Positions 42,739-50,700 of a stretch of DNA of 64,000 nt are shown here, piece after piece. The position numbers were made by a program, and so were the translations under genes. The number at the start of each line of letters is the position of its first letter. Position 1 is the stretch's first letter. The stretch comes from Paenisporosarcina sp050269735 (GTDB lineage Bacteria; Bacillota; Bacilli; Bacillales_A; Planococcaceae). Location of the stretch: positions 62,001-126,000 of the forward strand of contig NZ_JBNNIX010000004.1 of NCBI RefSeq assembly GCF_050269735.1. The letters run 5' to 3'. The notes under the pieces are model-generated. The model was not told where the DNA came from, searched no databases, and saw nothing but the letters and a program-made list of their open reading frames with translations.

Positions 42739-42772
42739 GCACTTTTGACTGAGCAACCATCATCTATAACTG

Positions 42773-42807
42773 AAAACGAGCGATGACTTAGTCACCTCTC
42801 GTTTTTA
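42773..42807. terminator. Bidirectional terminator between convergent genes
   Basis: AAACGAGCGATGAC pairs with GTCACCTCTCGTTT, with two mismatches, around a 3-base loop, and continues TTAT. It overlaps the stop of the broken lipoprotein gene. Confidence 0.75.
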
Positions 42808-43392
42808 TCGTAATTCTACAGAAACAATATACACTTGCTCATAGTCAGTGGCTTTCTTCAAATCTTCTTTTGTTTCAATGTCATGTAAAATGGACATATC
42901 GTCTGAATTAGAGTAAACAATAGTATGTATTATTTTTCTTTCCCCAATCACCAAGGCCCCTAATTCGATTCCGCCAGATGTAGCTGCAAAATTCATTCTT
43001 TCCCGTTCATCAGTATGTTGCGGAAAAGCAATTGAAGACATACCGGACTCATTCATGATGGAAGTAATCCAATTATCTTCGTCCTTATTGACTTGTTGGA
43101 GAACAGCAAGTCTTAAACTGTCTTGATCTTCTACAATCCGATCTGTCATTTCGGTAATTTGACGGACAAACTTCCCTTTTTCATAATAGTCGATTGTCAC
43201 AACGATTTCTTTTGCCGCTTCCTTCTTCAATTCCAAATCATAGACCAGGGAATGTTGACTGGAAAGTTAAAGCAGATTCTCTTCAAATTGGGTCAATTCG
43301 GAACGCTTAATTTCGGCATCTCCATTTTTAGATTCCCCCGAACAAGCGCTTAACAGGAATATCGTGAGAACACCAAGTTTTACATACTTCAT
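42805..43392 (-). pseudogene. Lipoprotein gene with an in-frame stop
   Basis: From ATG 43392, with an AAAGGGGGT site, the minus strand reads MKYVKLGVLTIFLLSACSGE, a lipoprotein signal with lipobox LSAC. It continues SKNGDAEIKRSELTQFEENL and then hits TAA at 43267-43269 (codon 42). The same frame then runs on without change for 154 codons: LSSQHSLVYDLELKKEAAKE and so on to YIVSVELR. Nothing else is out of frame, so one nonsense codon breaks an otherwise intact gene of about 195 codons. A sequencing error or natural suppression cannot be excluded. Homologue function unknown. Confidence 0.82.
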
Positions 43393-43689
43393 TTCAAACC
43401 CCCTTTTATTATTAAATTTATCCTCAATGCGTGCTTGTTAAGAAATTGAATGGCTTGGTTGTATTGTTCATGTATACGTTTCCAATTACTCCCTTATTAC
43501 GATGCTAATCGCTTCAGCAATGTCAGATTGCTGAAAGGGCAAGTGTTTTTCCCACTCTTAAATTTTACCTAATTCTGACTGGGAATTAATTGCGCTTTGC
43601 CGTAATTATTTTTTATTTCAGAGTATTTTTTGTTGTGTTTTAAAGTAAAATAAATTACTCTTTAAGGTAACAAGGGTAGGGGGAGAAAG
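43393..43689. other. Divergent gene-free region with a 9-bp inverted repeat
   Basis: Promoter region for the lipoprotein gene and the M3 peptidase gene. TTCAGCAAT and ATTGCTGAA at 43513-43535 form a perfect 9-bp inverted repeat with a 5-base spacer, followed by AGGGCAAGTGTTTTTCC. It may be a hairpin or an operator. No gene seen. Confidence 0.45.
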
Positions 43690-45381
43690 ATGAATACGAT
43701 CAAACAAAAGAATGCCATCTTGGATATTGACCAATATGGAAAAGACTTTGAGGGAATGTTGAAAGGCTTTATAAATGCAGCTTCTTTTGAGGAGCAAAAT
43801 ATCCAGTTCGAAAGACTGAACCGTCATCGTCTTATTTATCAAGCGTCAGAAAATGAAGCGAGGATTCTTTACTTTGGAGATACGGCAAATGAAGAGTACA
43901 AAAAAAAGTATGAAATATTCCAACAGCTTGAACCGCTTTGGCTGGGGATGACCGGTGCCTATTACCGAGCTATCTTAAGCGCGACGTTTCGGGAACAGCT
44001 GGAAGGTCAGTGGGGAAAACAGATTTTTAAAATTGCGGAGATTAGGCAGAGAACCTACTCAGATGAAGTGGGAGTGGATATCCAAAAGGAAAATCAATTG
44101 GTATCCGAGTATCAGCAACTGTTAGGGAAAGCGGTCATTCCTTTCGATGGGAAGGAATTGGGATTAAGCTCCATGGCCCCATATCTGGCCTCAACTGATC
44201 GCTTGGTGCGAAAAGAAGCGTTTGAAGCGAAATCGCGATATTTCAAAAAACATTCAGCTGAATTTGACAGGATTCTTGATGAGCTGGTAAAGACACGTAA
44301 CAAGATCGGGAAAACGTTAGGCTATTCTTCTTTTGTTGGTCTTGGCTATGACCGTATGCATCGAACCGGGCATACTCCAGAAGATTTGGTACAATATCGC
44401 AAGCAAGTAAAAGTACATGGAGTGCCATTCATTTCGGCGCTTAAAGAGAAACAGCGGAACCGAATCGGCGTATCCAAAATGAAGTATTATGATGAGCCCT
44501 TTTCTTTCCCAAGTGGTGCACCGGCGCCAAAAGGAACACCTGAGGAAATACTGGAGGTCTATCGTTCCATATTCCATGAACTGTCACCTGAAACTGGCGC
44601 ATTTATTGATGAGCTGATGGAAAAAAAGAATGTGGACGTAGAATCGCGTGCAAACAAAGTAGGCGGGGCATTCGCTTTGTATCAGAGTCCCGAAAGTTCT
44701 TCATTTATTTTCGCTAATTTCAATGGCACGTCCAATGATGTCCGGGTTTTTGCACATGAAGCTGGTCATGCCTTCCAGTTTTATATGAGCCGGCACTCGA
44801 ACATGCATGAGTACATTATTCCGTATGATTCCTGTGAAGTGTTTTCATTTACGATGGAACGTTTTGTCTGGACATGGCTGGATCGTTTTTTTTGGGAGGA
44901 CACACAGAAATACCAGTTTTCGAATCTGACGGAAGCATTCATATATATGCCTTTTGTTTCTGTCGTCGATGAATTTGAACATTTCCTGTACGATCTCCCG
45001 ACAGCCTCCGCGCAAGAGCGTAAGCAAAAGTGGAGAGAGCTGGAGCAGGAATACTTGCCAGAGCGCGACTATGATGACGATGAATTTTTAGAGCAAGGAA
45101 CGGGATATTATGAAATCGGGCATCTGTTCACGACGCCGTTCTATTACATGGACTATGACCTGGCCCATTTTGCGGCAGTCCAGTTGTGGATCAAACAGCA
45201 GGAGGATCCGAAATCGGCTTGGGAAAGCTTCCTGAACATGTGCAAGCAAGGGGGAAGACTCCCGTATCCAGAGCTATTAAAGAGTGCCGAACTGGAGTCA
45301 CCTTTTGAAGAAGGAAGCATGGAGCGGCTTCTTGAAAAGGTCAAAAGCTGGGTCGATCAGGTGGATGACCGTTCATTTTAA
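43690..45381 (+). CDS. M3 family oligoendopeptidase
   Basis: A 563-residue cytosolic zinc metallopeptidase of the M3 (thimet/PepF-like) family. The zinc motif HEAGH is in VRVFAHEAGHAFQFYMSRHS, and the third ligand is the Glu downstream (SCEVFSFTMERF). The C-terminal FTTPFYYMDYDLAHFAAVQLW is a substrate-binding section typical of the family. It cleaves short peptides. AGGGGGAGA 5 bases before the ATG sets the start. PepF in bacilli degrades signalling or nutrient peptides. Which peptides are cut here is unknown. It is ended by a strong terminator. Confidence 0.93.
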   Translation: MNTIKQKNAILDIDQYGKDFEGMLKGFINAASFEEQNIQFERLNRHRLIYQASENEARILYFGDTANEEYKKKYEIFQQLEPLWLGMTGAYYRAILSATFREQLEGQWGKQIFKIAEIRQRTYSDEVGVDIQKENQLVSEYQQLLGKAVIPFDGKELGLSSMAPYLASTDRLVRKEAFEAKSRYFKKHSAEFDRILDELVKTRNKIGKTLGYSSFVGLGYDRMHRTGHTPEDLVQYRKQVKVHGVPFISALKEKQRNRIGVSKMKYYDEPFSFPSGAPAPKGTPEEILEVYRSIFHELSPETGAFIDELMEKKNVDVESRANKVGGAFALYQSPESSSFIFANFNGTSNDVRVFAHEAGHAFQFYMSRHSNMHEYIIPYDSCEVFSFTMERFVWTWLDRFFWEDTQKYQFSNLTEAFIYMPFVSVVDEFEHFLYDLPTASAQERKQKWRELEQEYLPERDYDDDEFLEQGTGYYEIGHLFTTPFYYMDYDLAHFAAVQLWIKQQEDPKSAWESFLNMCKQGGRLPYPELLKSAELESPFEEGSMERLLEKVKSWVDQVDDRSF

Positions 45382-45395
45382 TAGCAAGTCTGTGG

Positions 45396-45430
45396 GTAGC
45401 CGAAATAGCATCTTCGGCTACTTGTTTTTT
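45396..45430 (+). terminator. Rho-independent terminator after the M3 peptidase gene
   Basis: GTAGCCGAA pairs with TTCGGCTAC around an 8-base loop and is followed by TTGTTTTTT. Confidence 0.9.
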
Positions 45431-45609
45431 GTGGAAGCTGGTGTCGATTCTTTCATTCTTCCATCAAGCATCCCTTTGAAAAAGTCCATCGATACATTGA
45501 CCATTTTTGATTCCAGAATAAGCGAACAGGTGATAAACAATAATAACAGGACAATTCATGTACTTTGTAGAATTTACTAATAACTCTAAAAGATAGGGAG
45601 TGTGAGAGT

Positions 45610-46098
45610 ATGTTTCATGCAAAAGATGTTTTAGCGGATCAGTTGTTAGCAAATGCGAATGACCCTAGCTGGTACGCTCCATTTTCAGAATCAGTGAAAA
45701 GTTTGTCTGAGGAAGAAGCATTTTGGAAACCAAATGAAAATAGTAATAGCATAGCTGAAATAGTCCAGCATCTCTTATATTGGAATCAAACATGGCAAAC
45801 AAGGTACCAAAAATCTCACGTCAATGCCGTGCCTTCTATAGGAAATAATGATAATAGCTTTATCATTCTTGAACGTCAAACATTTACTGACTTAAAAAAA
45901 CAACTGTTAGAAGTGCTATTACAATGGCAAGGATTATTAACTGAAGAGAAAGTTGAAAGTGAAGTAAATGGTTTTCCTGAACATGTGGAGTGGTGGGAAG
46001 TACTCGGTAATGTCTCAACTCATAATGCCTATCACATTGGTCAAATCATTTATATTAGGAAGTTACAAAACAGCTGGAAAATAGAAGAGGAATATTAG
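45610..46098 (+). CDS. DinB-like four-helix protein
   Basis: A 162-residue protein of the DinB/YfiT metal-dependent hydrolase fold. It has VKSLSEEEAFWKPNENSNSI with AEIVQHLLYWNQTW (first His ligand), then the last helix GNVSTHNAYHIGQIIYIRKL with the His-x3-His pair. The three histidines bind a metal. Some relatives are bacillithiol or mycothiol S-transferases, and a bacillithiol-transferase role is possible in a bacillus. AGGGAGTG is 7 bases before the ATG. Substrate unknown. Confidence 0.87.
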   Translation: MFHAKDVLADQLLANANDPSWYAPFSESVKSLSEEEAFWKPNENSNSIAEIVQHLLYWNQTWQTRYQKSHVNAVPSIGNNDNSFIILERQTFTDLKKQLLEVLLQWQGLLTEEKVESEVNGFPEHVEWWEVLGNVSTHNAYHIGQIIYIRKLQNSWKIEEEY

Positions 46099-46205
46099 AT
46101 TATCTACTATGGGGTGTGGAAATGAATCAAACTGAATATAACTGAATTGGAGATTAAAGAAGGAATGGGTTCCATTAACGCGTTCCGTTATATCGCAAAC
46201 ATTAA

Positions 46206-46246
46206 ATTGATCATCAATTTGAAAACTAATTTGATGGTCATTTTTT
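46206..46246 (+). terminator. Terminator after the DinB-like gene
   Basis: GATCATCAA pairs with TTGATGGTC and is followed by ATTTTTT. It sits 110 bases after the stop codon. Confidence 0.75.
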
Positions 46247-46287
46247 GTTGTTAATTAATCTATAACGAAACTTGAGGAGGTAGTGTA

Positions 46288-46746
46288 GTGAAACAACACA
46301 AAATGATAATTACACAGTATAGCCCCGAATACGCTGAACAAACAGTTGAAATGTGGCGAGGTAGTAAGGAACAGGCTATTGGTCAGAAAGAAATTCACAG
46401 CTTTGAAAATCACGTTTATTTTTTAAATCAAATATTACCTGAACAGTTTCAAATAGATATTGCGTTAATTGATGAAAAAGTAGTTGGAATGATTGCCTAC
46501 AATGAACGGGAAATAAGCCAACTTTATATACATACAGAATATCAAGGCATCGGTATAGGTCATAAATTATTAGATAAAGTAAAAGCGCAATCAAGTGGGA
46601 AATTAACGTTATACACATTTGTAGTAAATGAAAATGCACAACGATTTTATGAAAAACATGGATTTGAAATCATAGCTAGAGGACAAGAAAATGAAGAAAA
46701 TTTACCTGATATTCAATATGAATGGATATCCAAACAAATGATTTAA
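46288..46746 (+). CDS. GNAT family N-acetyltransferase
   Basis: A 152-residue GNAT enzyme from a GTG start that has GGAGG 9 bases upstream. The acetyl-CoA loop is IHTEYQGIGIGHKLLDKVK (Q-x-x-G-x-G/A). The last strand has VVNENAQRFYEKHGFEIIAR, the usual 'N..A..FYEK.GF' of the family. Substrate cannot be told. It stands between a terminator and the two VOC genes. Confidence 0.9.
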   Translation: MKQHKMIITQYSPEYAEQTVEMWRGSKEQAIGQKEIHSFENHVYFLNQILPEQFQIDIALIDEKVVGMIAYNEREISQLYIHTEYQGIGIGHKLLDKVKAQSSGKLTLYTFVVNENAQRFYEKHGFEIIARGQENEENLPDIQYEWISKQMI

Positions 46747-46861
46747 AGGGTGATTTTGTTTGCGAAAAAAAGTCATCAATCAAAAGCCGTAGCATTCTTT
46801 CATCCTTATGTACATATGGTTTGGGGTAAGTGATTTTGTACAATACATTGAGGTGTTGAGA

Positions 46862-47500
46862 ATGAAGATTTTAAAAGTTGTTTTTGAAACCGTGAATATT
46901 CAAGAGATGAAAAAATTTTATACGGAAACTTTGGAGATGCCCATTGTAAAGGAAAAGCAAAGCTTCTTTACCGTAAGAGCGGGAAAAACACTTGTTACCT
47001 TTCAGCAAACTGACAGTGCTGAAGCTCCCCTTTACCACTTTGCATTAAAAACGAGTCTTTCTTTTTATGATTATATGTTTGAGAAACTGAGTGATTTAAA
47101 AGTGAATATTTTGCCGAATTCTAACGGGGAATTAAGTGGGTATTGGGAAGGAAAGCAAGTGTACTTTACTGATCCGGATGGGAATATTGTGGAGATCTTG
47201 GAGCGGGAAATTTCTAATGATCAATCGGGTTGGGTTGATGTTTGTGAAGTCGGAATACCTTCTGCAAGTGTTACTGAATTTAGCAATTTCTTATCGCCGA
47301 TAAAAAATGTGTATCAAACTGAGTCAGATACCTTTAGTTTTTATGGTGATAATCTTGGGAGTCTTGTATTAGTGAAAGAAGGCCGTCATTGGTATCCGAC
47401 AAATCGACCGGCTACGATTCATCCAATCGTAGTCGAAGTTGAAGGGGATCAATATCAAGAGTTGAAACATCCGGTATTGCCGATTACTGTTAAGTTGTAA
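46862..47500 (+). CDS. Two-domain VOC family protein (catechol dioxygenase-like)
   Basis: A 212-residue protein with two VOC domains. Domain one: VVFETVNIQEMKKFYTETLE, then YHFALKTSLSFYDYMFEKL and VYFTDPDGNIVEILER. Domain two: WVDVCEVGIPSASVTEFSNF and ends in ITVKL. This is the layout of CatE-like and other YfbP-type VOC proteins. ATG 46862 has a GAGGTG site 7 bases upstream; the open frame begins earlier at 46808 without a site. Substrate unknown. The next VOC gene lies 27 bases downstream. Confidence 0.85.
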   Translation: MKILKVVFETVNIQEMKKFYTETLEMPIVKEKQSFFTVRAGKTLVTFQQTDSAEAPLYHFALKTSLSFYDYMFEKLSDLKVNILPNSNGELSGYWEGKQVYFTDPDGNIVEILEREISNDQSGWVDVCEVGIPSASVTEFSNFLSPIKNVYQTESDTFSFYGDNLGSLVLVKEGRHWYPTNRPATIHPIVVEVEGDQYQELKHPVLPITVKL

Positions 47501-47527
47501 AAGCCTTGGTCCAGTGCACTACCTGTT

Positions 47528-47908
47528 GTGCAAATGAGAATCGCAAGACCGACAGATCAACTAGATAGGGTGATTGATTTTTATGAAGTAGGTTTAGGGC
47601 TACAGCGGGTCGGGGAGTTTTGGGGCCATAATGAATATGACGGGGTGATGTACGGGCTGCCCGACAAGAATTATCACTTGGAGTTTACGCGTCATGTATC
47701 AGGGTCACCATGCCCAGCACCAACTAAAGACAATCTCCTCGTTCTTTATTTACCGAATTGGGCGGTCATTACCGATGTTGCGAACAGATTAGCGAAGATG
47801 GGATACCCGGAGGTTGAAGCGGAAAATCCTTATTGGGAAGAAGATAGTATTACCATTGAAGATCCAGATGGCTGGCGAATTGTTTTATTTTGTTCGACTG
47901 GGCTATAA
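47528..47908 (+). CDS. Single-domain VOC family protein
   Basis: A 126-residue VOC protein. It begins RIARPTDQLDRVIDFYEVGL with GLQRVGEFWGHNEYDGVMYG, has YHLEFTRHVSGSPCPAPTKD and ends with ITIEDPDGWRIVLF. These give the His, Glu and Glu-type metal ligands of the YycE group. Start may be GTG 47528 or ATG 47534, and neither has a clear ribosome binding site. It may be translated by coupling with the preceding VOC gene, 27 bases away. Substrate unknown. Confidence 0.88.
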   Translation: MQMRIARPTDQLDRVIDFYEVGLGLQRVGEFWGHNEYDGVMYGLPDKNYHLEFTRHVSGSPCPAPTKDNLLVLYLPNWAVITDVANRLAKMGYPEVEAENPYWEEDSITIEDPDGWRIVLFCSTGL

Positions 47909-47933
47909 ATATTAGAATCGTCTTTTAATAGAG

Positions 47934-47966
47934 AATGGAGCGATGACGGTTGTCATCGCTCCATTT
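47934..47966. terminator. Bidirectional terminator
   Basis: AATGGAGCGATGAC and GTCATCGCTCCATT form a near-perfect stem around a short loop with T-rich flanks, between convergent genes. Confidence 0.9.
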
Positions 47967-47982
47967 ATGAATTAAGAACTTT

Positions 47983-48576
47983 TTAACGTTTTCTTCTCAT
48001 CGAAACATTCTCGTTCACCATTTCATACATGGCTTCTACACCCATTTCAGATGCGACAAAATCAAAGGCATTTTCTGCCTGGATACCTAAGCTGCTTGCT
48101 TCTTTTGCTGCATCCATGTTGGCTCCGATGAAAATGAACTCCCATTGCTGTTTCTCTTCCTGAAGCGAAATTAGTTTTTTTACTTTTTCATGCGTAAATT
48201 CTCGGCTAGCATTTTCCATTCCGTCTGTCGTGATGACGAAAATGACTTTGCCCGGTTTAAGCTCATCTGCTGTCTTTGCCAATCTGCGGTCGACATCTAA
48301 AATAGTCTTTCCGACTGCATCCAACAAAGCAGTTGAACCTCGTACATAATAATCTTCCTGTGTTAGCTTTGCACCTTTTGCATTGATGCCGTTCCACAAA
48401 ATTTCATATTCGTGATCAAACAGCACAGTTGTTAGTGATACTTCGCCGTCAAGTTCACATTGCTTTTCAATAAACGCGTTAAATCCACCAATTGTATCTT
48501 TTTCTAGTCCTGACATCGAGCCACTTCGGTCAAGCAGAAAAATAATTTCTGTACGATTGTTAATCAAAGTCATCAT
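47983..48576 (-). CDS. von Willebrand factor A domain protein
   Basis: A 197-residue vWA domain, the whole protein. The MIDAS metal site is complete: DRSGSMSG (DxSxS), Thr in GSTALLDAVGKTI, and Asp in ITTDGMENAS. AGAGG touches the ATG at 48576, which is too close. A TTG three codons later (48567) is better spaced and may be the true start. vWA proteins of this kind act as partners in metal-dependent protein assemblies. It is divergent from the HTH gene at 48664, and the pair is likely regulated together. Confidence 0.87.
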   Translation of the reverse strand: MMTLINNRTEIIFLLDRSGSMSGLEKDTIGGFNAFIEKQCELDGEVSLTTVLFDHEYEILWNGINAKGAKLTQEDYYVRGSTALLDAVGKTILDVDRRLAKTADELKPGKVIFVITTDGMENASREFTHEKVKKLISLQEEKQQWEFIFIGANMDAAKEASSLGIQAENAFDFVASEMGVEAMYEMVNENVSMRRKR

Positions 48577-48663
48577 CCTCTTTCATTTGTTGGTAAGATA
48601 ATCATAACCAGTAATCAAAACGATTTGGTCGCCTGCAAAGCGACATTTTAGGAGGCGGATGTT

Positions 48664-49164
48664 TTGCTCAATCCACAAATTTTGAAAGACATAGACGCGT
48701 ATATTCAGAATCACTTACATAACGAGACATTGAACATCATTTTGGAATCTCCAATGAATATGGATATGGAATACATCCAACAATCCGAAAGTCTTACCAT
48801 TGATTTGGAAGACTATATAAACAATCACCGGAAGCCTACATTAAACCAAGTGTTATTTCGTTTGATTGACGATTCAGGTGAAAGCGATGTCGACATTTAT
48901 AAAAAAGCAGGAATCGATCGGAAGCTGTTTTCAAAGATACGCTCCAATCCTGACTATCGTCCAAGTAAAAACACGACCATTGCGCTTGCTTTGGCGTTGC
49001 AACTCGATATCGATGACACGGAAGAGCTTTTAAGTGCTGCGGGCTACTCGTTATCGGACAGCAACGTCTTCGATCTGGTCATCCAATATTGTCTTGAACA
49101 TAACATCCACGACATTTATTCAGTCAATGTGGCGTTAGATCACTTCGATCAAAAATGTTTGTAG
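48664..49164 (+). CDS. HTH-like regulator paired with the vWA gene
   Basis: A 166-residue protein with TTG start and AGGAGG 7 bases upstream. The C-terminal half contains GIDRKLFSKIRSNPDYRPSK with NTTIALALALQLDIDDTEEL, an XRE-type helix-turn-helix in which the second helix is KLFSKIRSN. LLSAAGYSLSDSNVFDLVIQ follows. The N-terminal half is acidic and helical. The same HTH tail is commonly seen beside vWA genes in Firmicutes, so it is likely a regulator or DNA-binding partner of that protein. Targets unknown. Confidence 0.78.
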   Translation: MLNPQILKDIDAYIQNHLHNETLNIILESPMNMDMEYIQQSESLTIDLEDYINNHRKPTLNQVLFRLIDDSGESDVDIYKKAGIDRKLFSKIRSNPDYRPSKNTTIALALALQLDIDDTEELLSAAGYSLSDSNVFDLVIQYCLEHNIHDIYSVNVALDHFDQKCL

Positions 49165-49349
49165 GGATAACAGGAAATACGAGGAGAATGACTAAACAAA
49201 ATTTATAGAACGGATACGAAGGAAGAAAATAATTTCAGTTTAAGCTGCAGCCTGCAGTTAGCAATGTGGCAACAATCATTTGTTTTGCAAAAGTGATATC
49301 AGAGTCTTTCATTTCATAGCATAAGTGAATAAAATTCGGAGGTGTCTAT

Positions 49350-49865
49350 ATGTACGATCCAACCATTTTCGAGAACTTAAAAGTGGCAATTGAAAATCAG
49401 GTGTACGACCTGGATAATCTGGAGCGCATTATCGATATCACGAACCGGGACGATCGGATGGATTTTTCCGTGATGGCTAGGGATTTTGCCATTGAATTTA
49501 CGCTTGTCGATCAAAATAACGTGACTGCGGAAATTGTGTTGAAAGCATCTTTGGAAGATCTGGCAGCAGAGATTTTGGAGAAGCCTGACGGGAATCCTGG
49601 TTGTTTCTTGATATTAAGATTTTACAAGCAGGTTCAAAATGTAACGGAACAGTGCAAGAACATTGAGTTAGCACTAAACGGTATTTGGGAGGAAGACGTC
49701 TATATTACTCAAACGCTGAGCTTCGTGTATGGTCATGAAGCTTCTAGTTATATGAACATGATTGAAGTGGTATTTAACCACAAAATCAATGAGGACCATA
49801 TTAGTGAAATCCCTGAATTTCTTGATCATGTGTTGGAAACGTTGGTTGTCTTGAACGATATTTAG
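49350..49865 (+). CDS. Hypothetical protein, 171 aa
   Basis: A soluble 171-residue protein. GGAGGTG lies 7 bases before the ATG. It begins MYDPTIFENLKVAIENQVYD, contains FSVMARDFAIEFTLVDQNNV and ends with HISEIPEFLDHVLETLVVLN. No membrane segments or catalytic motifs are visible. Similar short cytosolic proteins are conserved in Bacillales without a known role. It is followed by the second 21-bp repeat array. Confidence 0.72.
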   Translation: MYDPTIFENLKVAIENQVYDLDNLERIIDITNRDDRMDFSVMARDFAIEFTLVDQNNVTAEIVLKASLEDLAAEILEKPDGNPGCFLILRFYKQVQNVTEQCKNIELALNGIWEEDVYITQTLSFVYGHEASSYMNMIEVVFNHKINEDHISEIPEFLDHVLETLVVLNDI

Positions 49866-49897
49866 CTGTTTAAGGACTGGGGACTTGTTTTTGTGCA

Positions 49898-50002
49898 ACC
49901 TGGAAAGTGATTCTGTCTACCTGGAATACCAAATCTTCAACCTGGAGAGTATTTCTGTCTACTTGGAATGACAATCCGTCTACCTGGCTACGAAAATAAT
50001 CC
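49898..50002. repeat. Five tandem degenerate 21-bp repeats, second array
   Basis: ACCTGG or ACTTGG recurs exactly every 21 bp at 49898, 49919, 49940, 49961 and 49982. The sequence after the core varies, often with a TCTGTCT or TCCGTCT run before the next core. The plus strand reads as heptads with an N/Y-L-E core (YLEYQIF, NLESISV, YLE), interrupted by one stop. It has the same period and unit number as the array at 136-240. The core differs. It lies between the stop of the 171-aa gene and a terminator. Confidence 0.85.
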
Positions 50003-50024
50003 GTGGCACTTATAAATCAAACAC

Positions 50025-50063
50025 AAAAAGCAGTTAGGAGATGCATTTCCTAACTGCTTTTGC
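50025..50063. terminator. Bidirectional terminator
   Basis: AAAAGCAGTTAGGA pairs with TCCTAACTGCTTTT around an 8-base loop, with T-runs on both sides. Confidence 0.93.
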
Positions 50064-50525
50064 TTATGCTTCACCATTTCTTGCTTTCATCCAAATCCAT
50101 TGTGAGTTACATGATGTACGTAGACTCACATCTTCGATAAATCCTGCTCCTGCGTAGCATTTTTGAGCACGGCTATTTTCAGGCTCAATTCTTAAATAAA
50201 TCCATGGATAAGGAAATGCCAGACATTCTTTTTGTAGCATTCGCACAAGTTGTTTTCCAATTCCTTTGTTGCGATAGGAAGGGTGGACTATCAAGTGAGC
50301 CAGTTCCAAGTCCCTCTCTTCAACATCTTCCCAAATCTCCCCATAGGCTACCGGTTGGTCTTCCTTCAATAAGATGTAGCCAAATTGGTCAGAAGCTTCA
50401 TACCAGCTACGATACATTTCAGCAGAGTAAACATCTTCTCCGGTCGCATAGAAACAATCAGTATCATTTTGTAACCAATCGGCAATTAGAAGTTCATCAG
50501 ATAGTGTGGCACGTCTTAATTCCAT
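50064..50525 (-). CDS. GNAT family N-acetyltransferase
   Basis: A 153-residue GNAT enzyme. It begins MELRRATLSDELLIADWLQN, has LELAHLIVHPSYRNKGIGKQ with the acetyl-CoA loop (RNKGIGKQL), and ends with PENSRAQKCYAGAGFIEDV. The acceptor is unknown. Its promoter region faces the MFS gene at 50701, which lies on the other strand. A GGAG-type site (CTAAGGAGCTAACTTTA) lies just before the ATG. Confidence 0.9.
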   Translation of the reverse strand: MELRRATLSDELLIADWLQNDTDCFYATGEDVYSAEMYRSWYEASDQFGYILLKEDQPVAYGEIWEDVEERDLELAHLIVHPSYRNKGIGKQLVRMLQKECLAFPYPWIYLRIEPENSRAQKCYAGAGFIEDVSLRTSCNSQWIWMKARNGEA

Positions 50526-50700
50526 TAAAGTTAGCTCCTTAGCAAGAGGTAGTTACTGTGTACAATTAGTTAATTATAAACGAAAACTGTTCGATTAATG
50601 AATTTCTATTTTAAATGGGAAAGCATATAATTATTCTGATAAACAAATACAAGATTCATAAACTTACTAGAGATGCATCTTAAGAAATGAGGACTTTGCA

